Shown: positions 11,501 through 21,667, counted from the first letter of the stretch. The stretch: DNA of 64,000 nucleotides from Seriola aureovittata (GCF_021018895.1 NC_079369.1:4556694-4620693), one strand, 5' to 3'. Made by a program: numbers and translations. Notes: generated by a model not told the origin, from the letters alone.

Positions 11501-13769
11501 GGTTCCTTTCTCTCTCACTGCTTTCCAAGAAGCTGCCTGTGGCTCTGCTGGTGTCATCACTGAAGTTATGGCCGCCCTCACAGCCTTTCTCCAGCTCTCC
11601 AACTCCAAAATGTTTCTTACGCCTCCGGCTAAGCCTTGGCAATATATTACCATTCATGTTGTCAATAGTGTTTTGCAAAGGTGTTGACATTTTTCTCACT
11701 GATAGAGAATTTTGGTTTGTTTTGGCGTGTAAACTCCTGGTTTCCAGGTTGTTCTTGCTACGCTGACAGAACATCTGGTCTAATTTAAGACTTCTAGCTG
11801 ATGGTAAAACATCAGCCGTTGCAGGACAGTTTGCCTGCTTTGAGCTGCCAAAAGCCTCGTGGTCATTTTTTTCACCGTCTTCTTCCACACAGGTGAGATC
11901 AGTTGCCACATCTAATTTTTCCTCTGGCTGCAGGAGTAATTTTCCATGCTTGCCGATCCTCCACAGAGATGGCGACAGCGTGTTTTTGGTGCAGCCGACG
12001 TGGCACTTGAACTGAGGGGAACTGACGGTTTTGTCTTCAGACTTTTGAACGTAAATGTCCTCATGTCCACCGGAGCAGTGGGGGAAACGGGCTGCTTCTC
12101 CAAAGGCAGATTTACTCCCAGCAATTTTGGGCTGGTCGGCAAACTTTCTATAATCGCCAGAGTGTGATCGCGGATTCTCCAGCTCAGGATGTCTTTCCAA
12201 TGTTACTTTGTCTCTGCTGGTGAAAAAACCCATCTTACACTGAAATTGAACATGGTCTGCTTCCTCTGCATCATTAGTATGAGTCATTTCCCCACACTGA
12301 GGCTGGTGTGTGTCGAGGTGTGCGACATGCAAGTGTAGTTCAAGTGCCTGCCGTGTGAGAGAAATGTAGTTACACTCCTCACAGAAGTAATAGTGCTTCA
12401 GATTATCATGCGTTTTGGCATGCTGGACAAAGATTTTGGGGCATTTACAACCAAACACACACTGAGGGCACTGCACTGCGGCGCCTCCGTCTTCAACGTC
12501 AGTGTTTTTGAGACCCTTGATTTCCTCCATAAGTTTTTCCAGCCTATCTTGGTGAATAATGATGTGCCTCATGAGGGAGTTGCTATCACAGAACAGACGC
12601 CCACACTCCCTGCATATAAAGGTCTGTGAAACATTTTCACTGTTCACCTGATTATGCTTGCCTAAATGATACATCATATGTCTATGGAAATGTCTTTTTT
12701 CCTTGAAATTAACATTGCATATTGTGCATGAGAAGAAAGACGGATCTCGCCCAAGTTGCTTCGTTGTCGATTGCTCCACTTTTGGACTGAAATTGTCTTC
12801 ATCTTCAGGGTCATTTTCCTCATTACAGCCTTCCTGTGCTGCTCTATTAATATGGTGCTCGGAGTGTAAAGCCGGGAGATCTTTGAATGGCACCACGGAA
12901 TATTTAATACCGCATTGTGTGTCCAAAGAATCGGCTTTGCCGGCGATGTCAACGTTTTCAACATCATTACCACTGCAGCAACGTCTGCGTGTGTGATTTA
13001 AGCTGTTGTTAACCTTTTCCAGAGAGCCTGCCATGCTTTTTACATGTGTATTGTGGCGCCTGTCTCTTTGGTGTATCACTCTGGTCTCCAGCCTTCTGTC
13101 AGTGTGCAGGAAGCTCTCTCTTTCCGAATCCCAACTGATTACTTCAACATCATCGCAATCATCAGAGGAGTTTTCTGGCCATTCAACGCCGTGTCCAGAT
13201 CCTGTTTCTATTGTCTTTTTTGTCCGAGGTTGGCTAATGTGCATTTGCTCTGCACTGTCACCTGACAGTGCGGAATAGGCCAGTTTAGACTCATTCTCCT
13301 CCGAGTGAGACGGTGGCGTGTTGACACCTGGCTGTGTGGCCAGTGTTTTTACAGCGAGCCCCGCTGTGTTCTTCCAAGCGTCTGATTGAAGCTCACTAGG
13401 TGGTGGTAACACCTCGGGGCTCATGTCCTTCTCCACTTGCCACGCGGCATCCAGGACATTGTTGGATAAAACAGAGCCTTTGTTCAGGACACAGTGTACC
13501 TCTGAGGTGGGGTGTGAACCAGGCCCATTAACAAGTGCTCCTGAAGGCAATGAATTGCCTGCATGGGGAACAGCGGGGACACTGCTGTATACAAATGGAT
13601 TCGGCTGGGTTCCATTTAAAGGGTTTTCGTGTTCATCTGAGGACAGACCTGCAGTATTGTTTTTCAGAGAAAATGTGTGACTCTGTAATGGCTCCTGAGT
13701 ACGACCCGGGCTGTCAGACACTGATTCCACGTCTTTGTCCTCTTGAACATCTGGCTTCAGATCAGACAT
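5414..13769 (-). CDS. znf644: Zinc finger protein 644 (G9a/GLP-associated C2H2 protein)
   Basis: Exons 11081-13769, 9333-9887, 6781-6877 and 5414-5591 join in frame (junction phases 1, 1, 2) to 1,172 residues. Human ZNF644 has about 1,327. Clear C2H2 fingers lie at residues 348-368, 386-406, 434-454, 463-484, 835-855 and 908-928. A long-spaced finger lies at C1113/C1116/H1133/H1137, and both its sequence and the order of fingers match ZNF644. The last finger is also shared with WIZ. It is followed by [15 protein letters not shown], which is diagnostic of the pair. Basic patches (about 711-720 and 760-769), an acidic stretch (781-790) and an IKEE SUMO-type motif (797-800) are visible. The family acts in the nucleus with WIZ to hold G9a/GLP H3K9 methyltransferases on chromatin. 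Human variants have been linked to high myopia. The start is the ATG at 13769, with A at -3, 14 nt after a splice acceptor. Which teleost co-orthologue (a or b) it is cannot be told. Confidence 0.93.
5592..6780 (-). other. znf644 intron between last two exons
   Basis: Holds two overlapping minus-strand open frames (6303-6644, 6394-6657) in a CpG-richer block at about 6330-6700 that looks inserted, perhaps a transposon fragment, and a CT microsatellite at 6268-6285. Open frames at 5789-6109 have no recognisable domain. No extra exon is supported. Confidence 0.5.
6781..6877 (-). CDS. znf644: znf644 penultimate coding exon
   Basis: The acceptor tttgtattttag|GCTATG and the donor CACCTGCAG|gtacaaag bound 97 nt, entered in phase 1 and left in phase 2. 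It encodes residues 1082-1113: a basic stretch ([17 protein letters not shown]) followed by IYTLTC, which supplies the first cysteine of the last finger. It corresponds to the human DCKQKKSRSRSGSKKK segment and to IYTLKCRFC of WIZ. The finger is thus split by the intron just after its first cysteine, within the arginine codon. Confidence 0.9.
6878..7155 (-). other. Short znf644 intron
   Basis: The 278 bp between the candidate cassette exon and exon 6781-6877 are A/T-rich with a normal polypyrimidine end. No other feature was seen. Confidence 0.7.
7156..7278 (-). CDS. znf644: Candidate cassette exon of znf644 adding a C2HC finger
   Basis: The acceptor tctatctttcag|GGGAATG and the donor GAACCGG|gtaagttt bound 123 nt, phase 1 at both ends. 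It can therefore be included or skipped between exons 9333-9887 and 6781-6877 without changing frame. It encodes 41 residues with CIEC, a 12-residue gap, H, five residues and C, followed by RKR. This is a plausible CX2C-X12-H-X5-C finger with the SLSGHL core typical of the family. The exon is absent from the human protein as I remember it. Inclusion gives a 1,213-residue product. Confidence 0.7.
7279..9332 (-). other. znf644 intron upstream of the cassette exon
   Basis: A/T-rich, with chance open frames at 8152-8540. The only structure beyond the 58-nt exon candidate at 9186-9243 is a small tandem AATTTAACC motif near 9090-9118. No mobile element was identified with confidence. Confidence 0.55.
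9186..9243 (-). other. Candidate 58-nt alternative (poison) exon of znf644
   Basis: On the minus strand a good acceptor (tgtatgttttag|CACGAG) and a near-consensus donor (CACCTCAG|gtaagttt) bound 58 nt, open in the frame that follows exon 9333-9887. Because 58 is not a multiple of three, joining it to 7278 or 6877 brings a stop codon within three codons. Joining it to exon 5591 would keep the frame but lose the first cysteine of the last finger. It may be a cryptic site pair or a regulated nonsense exon. Confidence 0.35.
9333..9887 (-). CDS. znf644: znf644 coding exon with finger C908/H928
   Basis: The acceptor ataatacag|CTGTTAAG and the donor ATGACAG|gtgtgg bound 555 nt, phase 1 on both sides. 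It encodes residues 897-1081, opening with a C2H2 finger (C908, C911, H924, H928) whose core [12 protein letters not shown] is identical to human ZNF644. The ...[11 protein letters not shown] and [10 protein letters not shown] segments after it also align with the human protein. The open frame continues 13 residues past the donor, and that part is intron. Confidence 0.92.
9888..11080 (-). other. znf644 intron after the large exon
   Basis: Contains A/T-rich DNA and a block from about 10040 to 10880 whose start (AGTTCACCCAAAATCTAAG) resembles the ends of common fish MITEs. No partner end was firmly located. No coding exon was seen. Confidence 0.4.
11081..13769 (-). CDS. znf644: znf644 large exon, coding part
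   Basis: This encodes residues 1-896 plus the first base of codon 897. The first ~340 residues are low-complexity and poorly conserved, but [16 protein letters not shown] and LNKGSV recall short islands in human ZNF644. The four-finger cluster (residues 348-484) contains HRHMMYHL and QCPQCVFG, both near-identical to human. Residues 511-514 read CKMG where human has CKMC, so the following finger is broken. The exon ends ...RKMRR with the donor AGAAGAG|gtacgag. The open frame runs on to 11043 only by reading into the intron. Confidence 0.95.
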
Positions 13770-13783
13770 AGTAGCAGTACTTT
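13770..13783 (-). other. znf644 5' UTR remnant and splice acceptor
   Basis: Fourteen untranslated bases separate the start codon from the acceptor cttttatatttcag|AAAGTAC. The leader therefore continues in an upstream exon. The reading frame is open through the junction, but no in-frame ATG was found in the candidate upstream exons, so translation most likely begins at 13769. Confidence 0.75.
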
Positions 13784-15340
13784 CTGAAATATAAAAGAAC
13801 ATCACAATATTATTAAGACGTCTCTGTTTTTATAATCCTAGCTAAGCATATTACCACTTTGTTTTTTCATCCTAAGACAATTTACCAAATGAAATAATGT
13901 AAATTACAAAAGGACACGCTGCTGTACAACAGGTACAATAAAATCTATTTCTTTCTCATTCACACTGACAATATGGTACTGTTGAAAGAAATAGTTTTTT
14001 GGGCTATTCCCACCGCTCCGTAAAATGAGAGTGGTATTATTCTGTGCTGCATTATGATTTTCCAACACCCTCTTTTGCCACCTCTATTCACAACAAACCC
14101 TGCTGTTAGCCCTGAATACCCTGGCGAGGATGCTTAATTATGTGAGCGTACTTCTGGGAGATAACCTTCCTGCTTCGCCACCTAAAGTTCTCAGTCGTCT
14201 GCTAAAATTGACCAATTTCCATGGGAACAAAGTACACCTCCAATGAGATCATATTGTGTCTTATCACTCTGTGATGGTGCCAACACAGATCCCAGCATGA
14301 GACTGTTGTTACTTGAATCCTGCCAAATTGGCAGGCACACAATCTGTGTAAAACGCACACAAAGAAAACATACACCTTTGCACATCCACATGGACAGGCA
14401 TACTAATTCTTTTAAGAATGGCTGAATTTAAGCCACAAGGGTTCTTTTCTTATTTTTATTCATATTTATTTGAACAAACATATTAAAATTGATGCCTTTG
14501 AATCATTGAACAGGATCATAATCAGCACACAGTTCAACATGTGTATGCTAGATCTCATCACAGACTGCACTGTGCTGTCCAAGGCTGATTTAGTGTAAAA
14601 TGTAAGCTCGGTGGATTTGACATCCAGGGCTGGTCGCTCTCTACAGGAAGTTGCGTTGCTAACGAAGTGGTAAATTCAGTGTTAATGAGTGGCTTCACTG
14701 TTACCACCTCTGAGGTAAAACCTTCCAAGCTCCATATTCTCCCCATCTGTTGTGGTGTTAGAGGTTTGAAGGGGGAACAGACGCTCTATATTTAAAGCAA
14801 ACTTCACTGTTACCCCAAAACGGCAGGGTGGCAAAAACCATCAAAATATCTTGGTTCAAAATGTGCAAGCCTCATTAGCAGCCGACTCACACAACTCGCT
14901 TCTATATTTATAACGAACAGAGGTTCAACAGAAATGCGATTTTTTAAAAATGTATTTGCTTCTGTTTACTTCATTTAGTCAATGTTAAAAGGCTGACTTT
15001 GATTTACCTGAAGATATTTACAGGGATTATCAGCTTTAATACGGTTAAGATGTATGCACAGATCAATCTGCTGTGTACTTTTGTGAACCCTGTTTCGTAT
15101 TTTACCCAAGACCCAAGACACTCGCCTTGTTTTTCAATTTGGTAAACAAGATTTAGAAAGAGCGTCATTATTTTTGTGTTCTGTTAGACAAAGGAAAACA
15201 AACTACAGAACACCTTTCAGTTATGAACTGAGCAGTTTTCATTCTCTGTCTTTCAGGACATGAAGTCTGCATCTCATTTTGAGGACAACAGGAATAGAAA
15301 ATTATGTTTTCAAATTGGAATAAATTCACATGCTATAGAT
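13784..15340 (-). other. znf644 intron 1, 3' part
   Basis: No exon was recognised. The block around 13985-14190 and the stretch 14540-14840 look like dispersed-repeat sequence but could not be assigned. Short open frames here lack any domain. Confidence 0.4.
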
Positions 15341-15349
15341 AAACCTTTT

Positions 15350-15868
15350 GCCAGTTTATTAGGTACACCTGTCCAATCTGATGTAATCCGATACAACAAC
15401 CAAGCAATATAACCTACATTTTTTTGAAGCCTTTAAGATTATTGTAACACGTTTTTTTTAATAATCTGTCCTGGGTGAACAAAGTATTAGAAAATACCAA
15501 CCACACTCAGTGGCCACTTTATTAGGCACATCTGTATTATCCTATGCAACCGAATACCTTTATAAAGCTTATAATATTTAGTTTTGTTGACACTGTCAAA
15601 GAGGCATTAATTCAGCTATTTATTTATCATTTAGGGAATGGTTAGTGCTGAGAGCTGTTTCTAATATTCTGCCTACCATTTATTATGTAAATGAAGTGGA
15701 CAAATCATTTGAAACACATCTCAGTATACACCAATGCAGTCGTGCAGAATCGTGGCACCAACAAAAAATGGAGGAGTTTTCAACTTTTATAGAGATGGGA
15801 GTTGTTGCAAGGCTGTTGTGTTGGATGAAATAAGATTGTTAGAGGTGTACCTAATAAACTGTAAACTC
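15350..15868. repeat. Non-autonomous DNA transposon with TTATTAGG(T/C)ACA(C/T)CT ends
   Basis: A left end near 15354 (AGTTTATTAGGTACACCTG), a second left end at 15510-15535 (AGTGGCCACTTTATTAGGC) and an inverted right end at 15842-15860 (AGGTGTACCTAATAAACTG) are visible. The interior at 15733-15830 is related to the inverted module at 3727-4033. The arrangement suggests one element, 15510-15868, inserted next to or into another. Such ends are common in fish genomes. I do not assign the superfamily. Confidence 0.65.
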
Positions 15869-16495
15869 CACTGCCATAATAATAAAAGCTTTGATTTTTA
15901 CTTTACTAACAGCAAAAGTGACATCAACTCAAGTTATGGAGTTAAAAATGATCTCCTGCAGTATGCTGTGATAGTCGGTGGGTTGGGAAGCATGCCATGT
16001 ACTCACATCAGTATGGCTTTGAGTCTGGCTCACAACCTCAGCGCATGTCATGCCCTATTCTCTTTCATCTTCCTGTTATTCTCCACTGTGCACAATCTAA
16101 TTTTGTGAAAATGCCATAACATTTGCCTGCAAAATTTTTTTTTTTAGCTTGAATTATTTATTTCATTAATCTAGGTAACTGTGTAGGCAGTAATGTCATA
16201 TGACTTTTCTTTAAGGGCAATGTGACTATAATAGCAGGTGAAAGTGATTAGAGACAAAGTTCGCAACCTGCGTCCATCACAATGACACTGAGCGCAGAGG
16301 TCAAGCATTATTGTTAGACCCTGTCAGTGCGATTCTCTGATCTACATTTCAAGAACCGTCTACTCTACAAGGCATTGTAAAGTGAACGTCTTTGGGTTTC
16401 GAACTGTCAGACAAAACAATATTGGTCAATATTGGTATTTTTCAGTATTTTCTGACATATTGTAGACAACACTATTGATTGATAACAATCTACAC
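15869..16495 (-). other. znf644 intron 1, nothing recognised
   Basis: A/T-rich unique-looking sequence. A duplicated phrase (AATATTGGT twice near 16420-16436) is the only local oddity. Confidence 0.45.
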
Positions 16496-16542
16496 AGTGA
16501 TTGATAGTGTCTGTGCAAGTTCTCATTCGTCCAGGTCATTGT

Positions 16543-16643
16543 TATCTCTTTCCCAGATTAAATCGAAGGCAACTGGACTTGTATTTGTCTTCCACAGACA
16601 AATACAAGTCCAGTTGCCTTCGATTTAATCTGGGAAAGAGATA
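16543..16643. repeat. Perfect 48-bp inverted repeat with 5-bp loop
   Basis: The arms 16543-16590 and 16596-16643 are exact reverse complements, separated by TCCAC at 16591-16595. A 14-bp direct repeat, AGTGATTGATAGTG, flanks the structure at 16496-16509 and 16643-16656. As RNA it would form a perfect 48-bp duplex, as single-stranded DNA a cruciform. The arm contains a phrase (CAACTGGACTTG) that I recall from dispersed fish repeats. It is probably a recent inverted duplication inside a repeat. Confidence 0.9.
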
Positions 16644-16659
16644 GTGATTGATAGTGAAA

Positions 16660-17935
16660 ATAATTGTCAGTTGCAACCTCACAGTAGACAAAGTCCCGTT
16701 GACCATTGAACATCGAATCATGAACATTAAAAAATAAAATTAAAATTAAAAAAAAAAGATAGATTCATTGTGACTCAAAGTTGTTTAATTCAGAACTTAA
16801 AGTCTAGCAGGACAACAAGCTGATTGAGCAGGAAGAGTTTGGTGCTGTAGGCTTGTAAGGCTGTGAATGTCTAAGCAAATTCCTTCTTCCTGTTCAACTG
16901 AAAACCCAGGCTGGCAGCACAGTGGAGACGGCGCTAAAGACCAACTGGGACCAGTCAGCCAAACCATTTCAACTGCTGGAGCTGTCTGTATGGATCAACA
17001 GCCAACCTTATATTCCTCTGCCATCGCCTTTGCTGGAGAAATGTCTAAACAAGGGGGCCACGGTCCCTCAAGTACTGCACTACACAACTTCCTCAGCTAA
17101 TGGGATCTATTGATTTATTTGACACAATGTGAATTTATGAAGCTGCCTCTTTAGTGTGAGAGTATCAAAGCGTGGCTCAAAACAAACAGACAGAGATACA
17201 GCTTGACACTCCAGTAATCCCAGGGTGAGTATGTTCTCTCAGCGAAGGTGCCACAGCGAAAAAAAAAAAAAAAGAAAAAGAAAAACACTGTTAAGTTCTT
17301 CTTCTGCTATCTTAGCCCTGCCGTTACTCACAGTATCAAACAGCAGAGAAGCAGGAAGAAATTACTACTATATGATAAAGCTTGTCTTGTTTTGCATAAG
17401 AATACAAAAATTAAAAAATTAAAAAAACACAACACTTGCAGATTCAGAAAACAACCCTAAATTTCTTAAATTTGCACAGGAGAAAATAAAGAGAATGGCT
17501 TCACACGATGTCTTTGTCTGGATTACATACTCTTTTATCCCACTGAATTCTTGTCACCCAAAGGTCATTTCCATAATAATGGTCTCCATTCTCCCTAATG
17601 GGATTTTGGCTGTGATTATGTATGCCAGCATCTTGTGCAGACACTATCAGCCCTGTCATCCTGAATTGCACAAATGTAATTACACAAAGCCTTTGATAAC
17701 TAAACAATGTAATTTCATGCTTGAGTGAAAATATATACTGGAGTTATATTGACTCAAAGTAAAGGGAAATATATGAGGGCCATAGGTCGTATGTTGCAAA
17801 GAAATTGTGCTTTTTAGACAAATTAAACAATAAATTAAATGCTAATGCATGCTTTAGCAACAAGAATATCGGCATGCATCCACGTGATTTAAGTAAAGAT
17901 TCACAGGTAAGCATTACTGGAAGTGGTAACTTAAG
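16660..17935 (-). other. znf644 intron 1, no gene seen
   Basis: Includes overlapping open frames at 16867-17113 (77 and 63 residues) without a recognisable domain, an A-rich tract at 17259-17285 and A/T-rich DNA. The open frames may be part of an old repeat. Nothing supports a gene. Confidence 0.45.
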
Positions 17936-17939
17936 GCAA

Positions 17940-18115
17940 TACTGTGACATATTTGAGAAATACTCAGATGTGAGGATCAATACCACTCTGAGGTCTGTCT
18001 GTTAAGTATGAAGTTACAGCCAGCAGCTGGTTAGCTTATCTTAGTTTTACTGAACACTGGAGGTAACAGATAGCCTGAGGTAAAAACCCAAAAAAAAATC
18101 TCCCCATCAAACTTT
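17940..18115. repeat. Fish MITE copy (GTTAGCTTA family), left half
   Basis: The phrases TACCACTCTGAGGTCTGTCT, GTTAAGTATGAAGTTACAGC and CAGCAGCTGGTTAGCTTA match a dispersed element I recall as widespread in percomorph genomes. The copy stops near 18115, where the related sequence would continue. Confidence 0.65.
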
Positions 18116-18599
18116 ACCTTGCTTTAAGTAATAAGATGTTAGTATAGAAAATAATGTGTTATAAAATATGTAAAGGGTATACACATGCACAAAATAAAGG
18201 GAACAGAAACTTCTGCTGCACAACAACCTCATTAAAAATCCCACTGAAATTTGTTACTACACTAATAACTTAAAAACTCCATCCCTGGAACATAAGCTTA
18301 CGCAACAGTATGTTGTGTGGCTCACTCCATATGTCTAGACAAGGATGGTATTTAAAACCAAAAAACAACAACATATTTAACAGACAACATTTCCCATAAG
18401 CCCTAAAGAAGCAGATAGCAGAGATTACAACTAGGAAGTTGAAAGATTTACTGGTGATCATCATTGATACGAACAAAACTGCTGCCGCCGCGGTGAATTT
18501 TTATGGGAACAGTGGGTTTTTTTTTTGTATGTTCACAAAGTAATTGTTGTTTAACTTGTTTAAAACCACAAATGTTTCAATTTTTCTAATAGCGTGTTT

Positions 18600-18990
18600 C
18601 ATTTTCATTTAACGAAGGCTAACCCCGCCGTGACGTCAAGACGCTAACTTTTATGAAGCTACAGCCGGCAGCGGGCTAGCTTACAGTAGCTTAGCATAAA
18701 GGCTGGAATCAACAGCTAACATTGTTCTGTCCAAAGGAAACAAAATCCTACTACCAGCAGCTTTCTAGCTCACAAACATGTCGTATCTTGTTTGTTTAGT
18801 GCCTACAAAAGAACAAGGTGTATACAAGTTGTTGTTGGTGTATTTTTTACAGAGCTAGGCTAAAAGCTAGGCTAGCTTTCCCCCCCTTTTCCAGTCTCTG
18901 TGCTAAGCTAACCAGCCGCTGGCTTTAAGTTCATTTTTTAGAGGACTGATATGAGACCGGTTTCAACAAGCATATATTCCTAAAATGTCT
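18600..18990. repeat. Fish MITE copy (GTTAGCTTA family), near-complete
   Basis: It starts with GAAGCTACAGCCGGCAGCGG near 18654. It continues through TCTGTCCAAAGGAAACAAAA and a central TTGTTGTTGG, and closes with the inverted end CTAAGCTAACCAGCCGCTGG at about 18904-18923, so it is largely palindromic. It is the same family as 17940-18115 and 57461-58051. A TGACGTCA octamer lies just upstream, at 18631-18638. Confidence 0.65.
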
Positions 18991-19620
18991 CCTTCTTTAA
19001 CCAAGTTCTGGGATAGAAAATAATGTATTTAAAAAACAAAAAAGTGAAGAGGGAGAAATGGGACACAGAGACGGGACAAGGTTCACACCGGCGAGAGCAG
19101 CGCCTTGAACCAATCACACAAACCAAAAACAGTCTTGTTCTTTGGCCGAGGTACAACATTAGCAGAGAGAAAAAAAACTGCCCACAACAAACTTCTCCTT
19201 GCCCCCCCCCCCCCCCCCTCCTGAAAAAGGGGAATGAGTGAAATGGCTGTGATGGTAGATTTACTGATGAAAAAAGGTGAAGCGAGAACATTCGGAGTGA
19301 TAAAAGGGGACAGGGAGCGAGTGACAGTTGGGTTAAGACAGAAGTCATGTTCAATAGCAGGTAGAAACATCAAACAGTGAGTTCACAGGAAACCCATGCA
19401 ACCTTGTCTTGAAGGAGGATTTTCTGTTGTGTGGAGTAGATTATATCTGTTCAAGCTGCTGACACGGCCTCATTTGCTGCCCGTAGTGTTGGAGGGGGAT
19501 TAAACGATATAAACTTTAAAGCTTTAAACAATACCTTTCAAAATTAAATGGATTAAGGGAGGGATGTCTGATGGGGATTTCCCAAGGCTTTGTTAGTTTT
19601 AAACTCTACTCCTTTTAAAG
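18991..19620 (-). other. znf644 intron 1, with poly-C tract
   Basis: Contains a 17-base C run at 19202-19218 and otherwise no gene. Open frames on both strands around 18980-19373 are shadows across the C run and have no domain. Confidence 0.5.
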
Positions 19621-19624
19621 AGGG

Positions 19625-19676
19625 GAAGAAGAAGAAGAAGAAGAAGTAAAAGAAGAAGAAGAAGAAGAAAAAAAAA
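19625..19676. repeat. (GAA)n microsatellite
   Basis: GAA/AAG triplets with one interruption, ending in an A run. Long GAA tracts can form triplex DNA, but this one is short. Confidence 0.85.
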
Positions 19677-19689
19677 CAGCAGTTAGAAA

Positions 19690-20060
19690 TTTCTCAGGCA
19701 TGTGACCGTTTTAATGAGGCTGCTCTCACATTGAGGAGGGCAGTAGGCACAGGAGGGCTGCCAAGCAGATGGCTCTCATAAACATCATATCTGCTCTGTT
19801 TAGATACATGACTTCTCATCCCCCAACACTGAGAGGAAAACAAACCCGACCATCACCACAAGCACTACCCACTTGCCCGCTTTTGGCAAGCTGTGCCGGC
19901 TCGTTGAAATGGCACATTTCCATTTCCTGCATTTCTCCTTCATAACAATATGCATGAGCTGTGCAATTGATATACATAACCTCTAATCTGTTATAAGTAT
20001 GCAGAGGAGATGCGGTGATTGCAGCGGTGGGTATTTTTGTTTAGTGGCAGTTAGGATGTT
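19690..20060. other. Candidate conserved non-coding element in znf644 intron 1
   Basis: A stretch free of simple repeats with a mix of sites common in developmental enhancers: an E-box-like GCAGATGGCT near 19766, an octamer-like ATATGCATGAG near 19948 and ATTGATATAC near 19967. Its complex composition contrasts with the surrounding A/T-rich DNA. This is inference from texture only. Confidence 0.3.
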
Positions 20061-20827
20061 GACTTTTATTAAATGTTATTATTACCATATAACTGAAAGT
20101 ATATAAATACTAAGCAAGACAGAGGTTGTTGCTATGATTAGGCATGCTCAGATGCTTTCCACTTCAGTTGAGATGGGGGAAAAAAAAAAGAAATATATAT
20201 ATAAATATATAACAAACTTTGTTGCTGCCGCTTTGCCGTAGACATGTGACCATTCAGATGAAAGGGAGTTGGTGTCAAACTGCTCTCCAAATTGAGGACA
20301 GGCTCCACATTGCAGAGCAGACATCAGTGAGCTTAGATACGGAGGCATGTCAAGCATCGCAGGTATTAGGATGAAATCTCTCATTATCTTTCTTTAAAAC
20401 ATAATATGAGAGCACCACGGCAGGAGCAGGGAGGGGGGCCTCATAGTCACTAATGGCAACCAAAGCGAGTCCTCAGTAGTCACCTTGAGTTCTATTATTA
20501 GATCAGGACAAACAACTCCAAACAGAAACTGGATCAAGTGTGTCGTTCGCAGCCTCTGATTGGGTTTAGAGACCTAGAAATGGCTAAAATAAGAACCACT
20601 ATGATCACATGGGGGTCAAAGAGATGACAAGAACAGCAGAGCCTATGGTGAACAAAGAAGAAACAAGCCTCGGAAGAAAAAAAAACGCCAAAAACTGTGG
20701 CTGTCAAAAAGTCACGAGGAATTCAGAGGCCAACAAAAGCCTATTTATCTAACTCTATCAGAAAAAGTGGACAGCTTGAGCGCAGTAGCCTTGACAGCAG
20801 TGGGAATCCCTTGTCATTTCCCAAGAT

Positions 20828-20828
<1 letters not shown>
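20061..20828 (-). other. znf644 intron 1, no gene seen
   Basis: A/T-rich DNA with a short A/T microsatellite near 20190-20210. No exon was recognised. Confidence 0.45.

Positions 20829-20866
<38 letters not shown>
20829..20866. repeat. (CA)n microsatellite
   Basis: An uninterrupted CA run of about 19 units in znf644 intron 1. Confidence 0.95.
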
Positions 20867-20868
<2 letters not shown>

Positions 20869-20984
20869 CACACGCAGACACATGTAAGACGATTATTCAG
20901 TACTGCTTGTCAATTGTACCTTTTCAACCCGGATCAATGAGTCGTCTTGCACCAGGGGCCTGTATCAGCGCCAGTCATTAACAT

Positions 20985-21430
20985 GTGAGTGCCACTCTAT
21001 CAGCTCCAGCTCCAAATAAATCAAAGGGTCGGCCACAGAAGAAAAGGGGGCTAATATTTCCTCAATAACCCCAGAGAGACACCATGGAGAGATGCAAATT
21101 GCCTCCCAGGAGAGCCCGGGGGATGTGAAGGAGAAACTCGCTGGGAGGCAACGGGAAGCTAATGAGTATAATGGTAAATGTATACAAGGAGAGGGAGAAA
21201 ACCCTCTCTATTCATACCAATTAATACAATCTTATCAATGGAGGTGTACTGTAAAAGGAGGGCCCGTGTCTAACCCCTTGCCCTCCTCCCCATCTCCACC
21301 TCGCGAGCATTTGTATTATTCAACACGGGCCAGGCTACGGTCATTAGGCCTGTGGGAGGCTGGGCCAGGCCTGGGGAGTTAAGGAGATTTTAAAAACCAC
21401 TCACTCCTCACATCAAAACAAATTGGGCCA
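20985..21430. other. Strong candidate conserved non-coding element
   Basis: About 440 bp with no simple repeats and several homeodomain-type cores (AGCTAATGAG, CCAATTAATAC, GTCATTAGGC) beside GC-rich blocks. A 96-residue open frame (21092-21382) crosses it but shows no domain or splice context. Such mixed blocks in large introns of developmental loci are often deeply conserved enhancers. A multi-species alignment would decide. Confidence 0.4.
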
Positions 21431-21664
21431 AATCAAAGGGGCTCAAAAATGTCCTTTCTTTGAGGGGCGAGGGAGGGAACTGCCATTGTTGTGAAAGCCT
21501 GCTTACTGCGGCGTCGGTGTACAAAACGCACCAAAAATAATAGACAGCGGTAGTTGGCGATAGTTTGAAGTGGCTTGGTCATGAAGTCCTACTGCATTTG
21601 TGATAATTATATTAATTCAATCTATAACAGTGTTAAATGCCTTTGCTTAAGTAATTATAATCAT

Positions 21665-21667
<3 letters not shown>

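Noticed and set aside
13770..13805. Upstream start MMFFYISESTAT of the large open frame
   Set aside because: These codons lie mostly before the splice acceptor at 13784 and would not be in the mRNA. The ATG at 13769 is used instead.
16867..17113. Overlapping plus-strand frames as a small gene or LINE fragment
   Set aside because: No recognisable reverse-transcriptase or other motif; too short to support.
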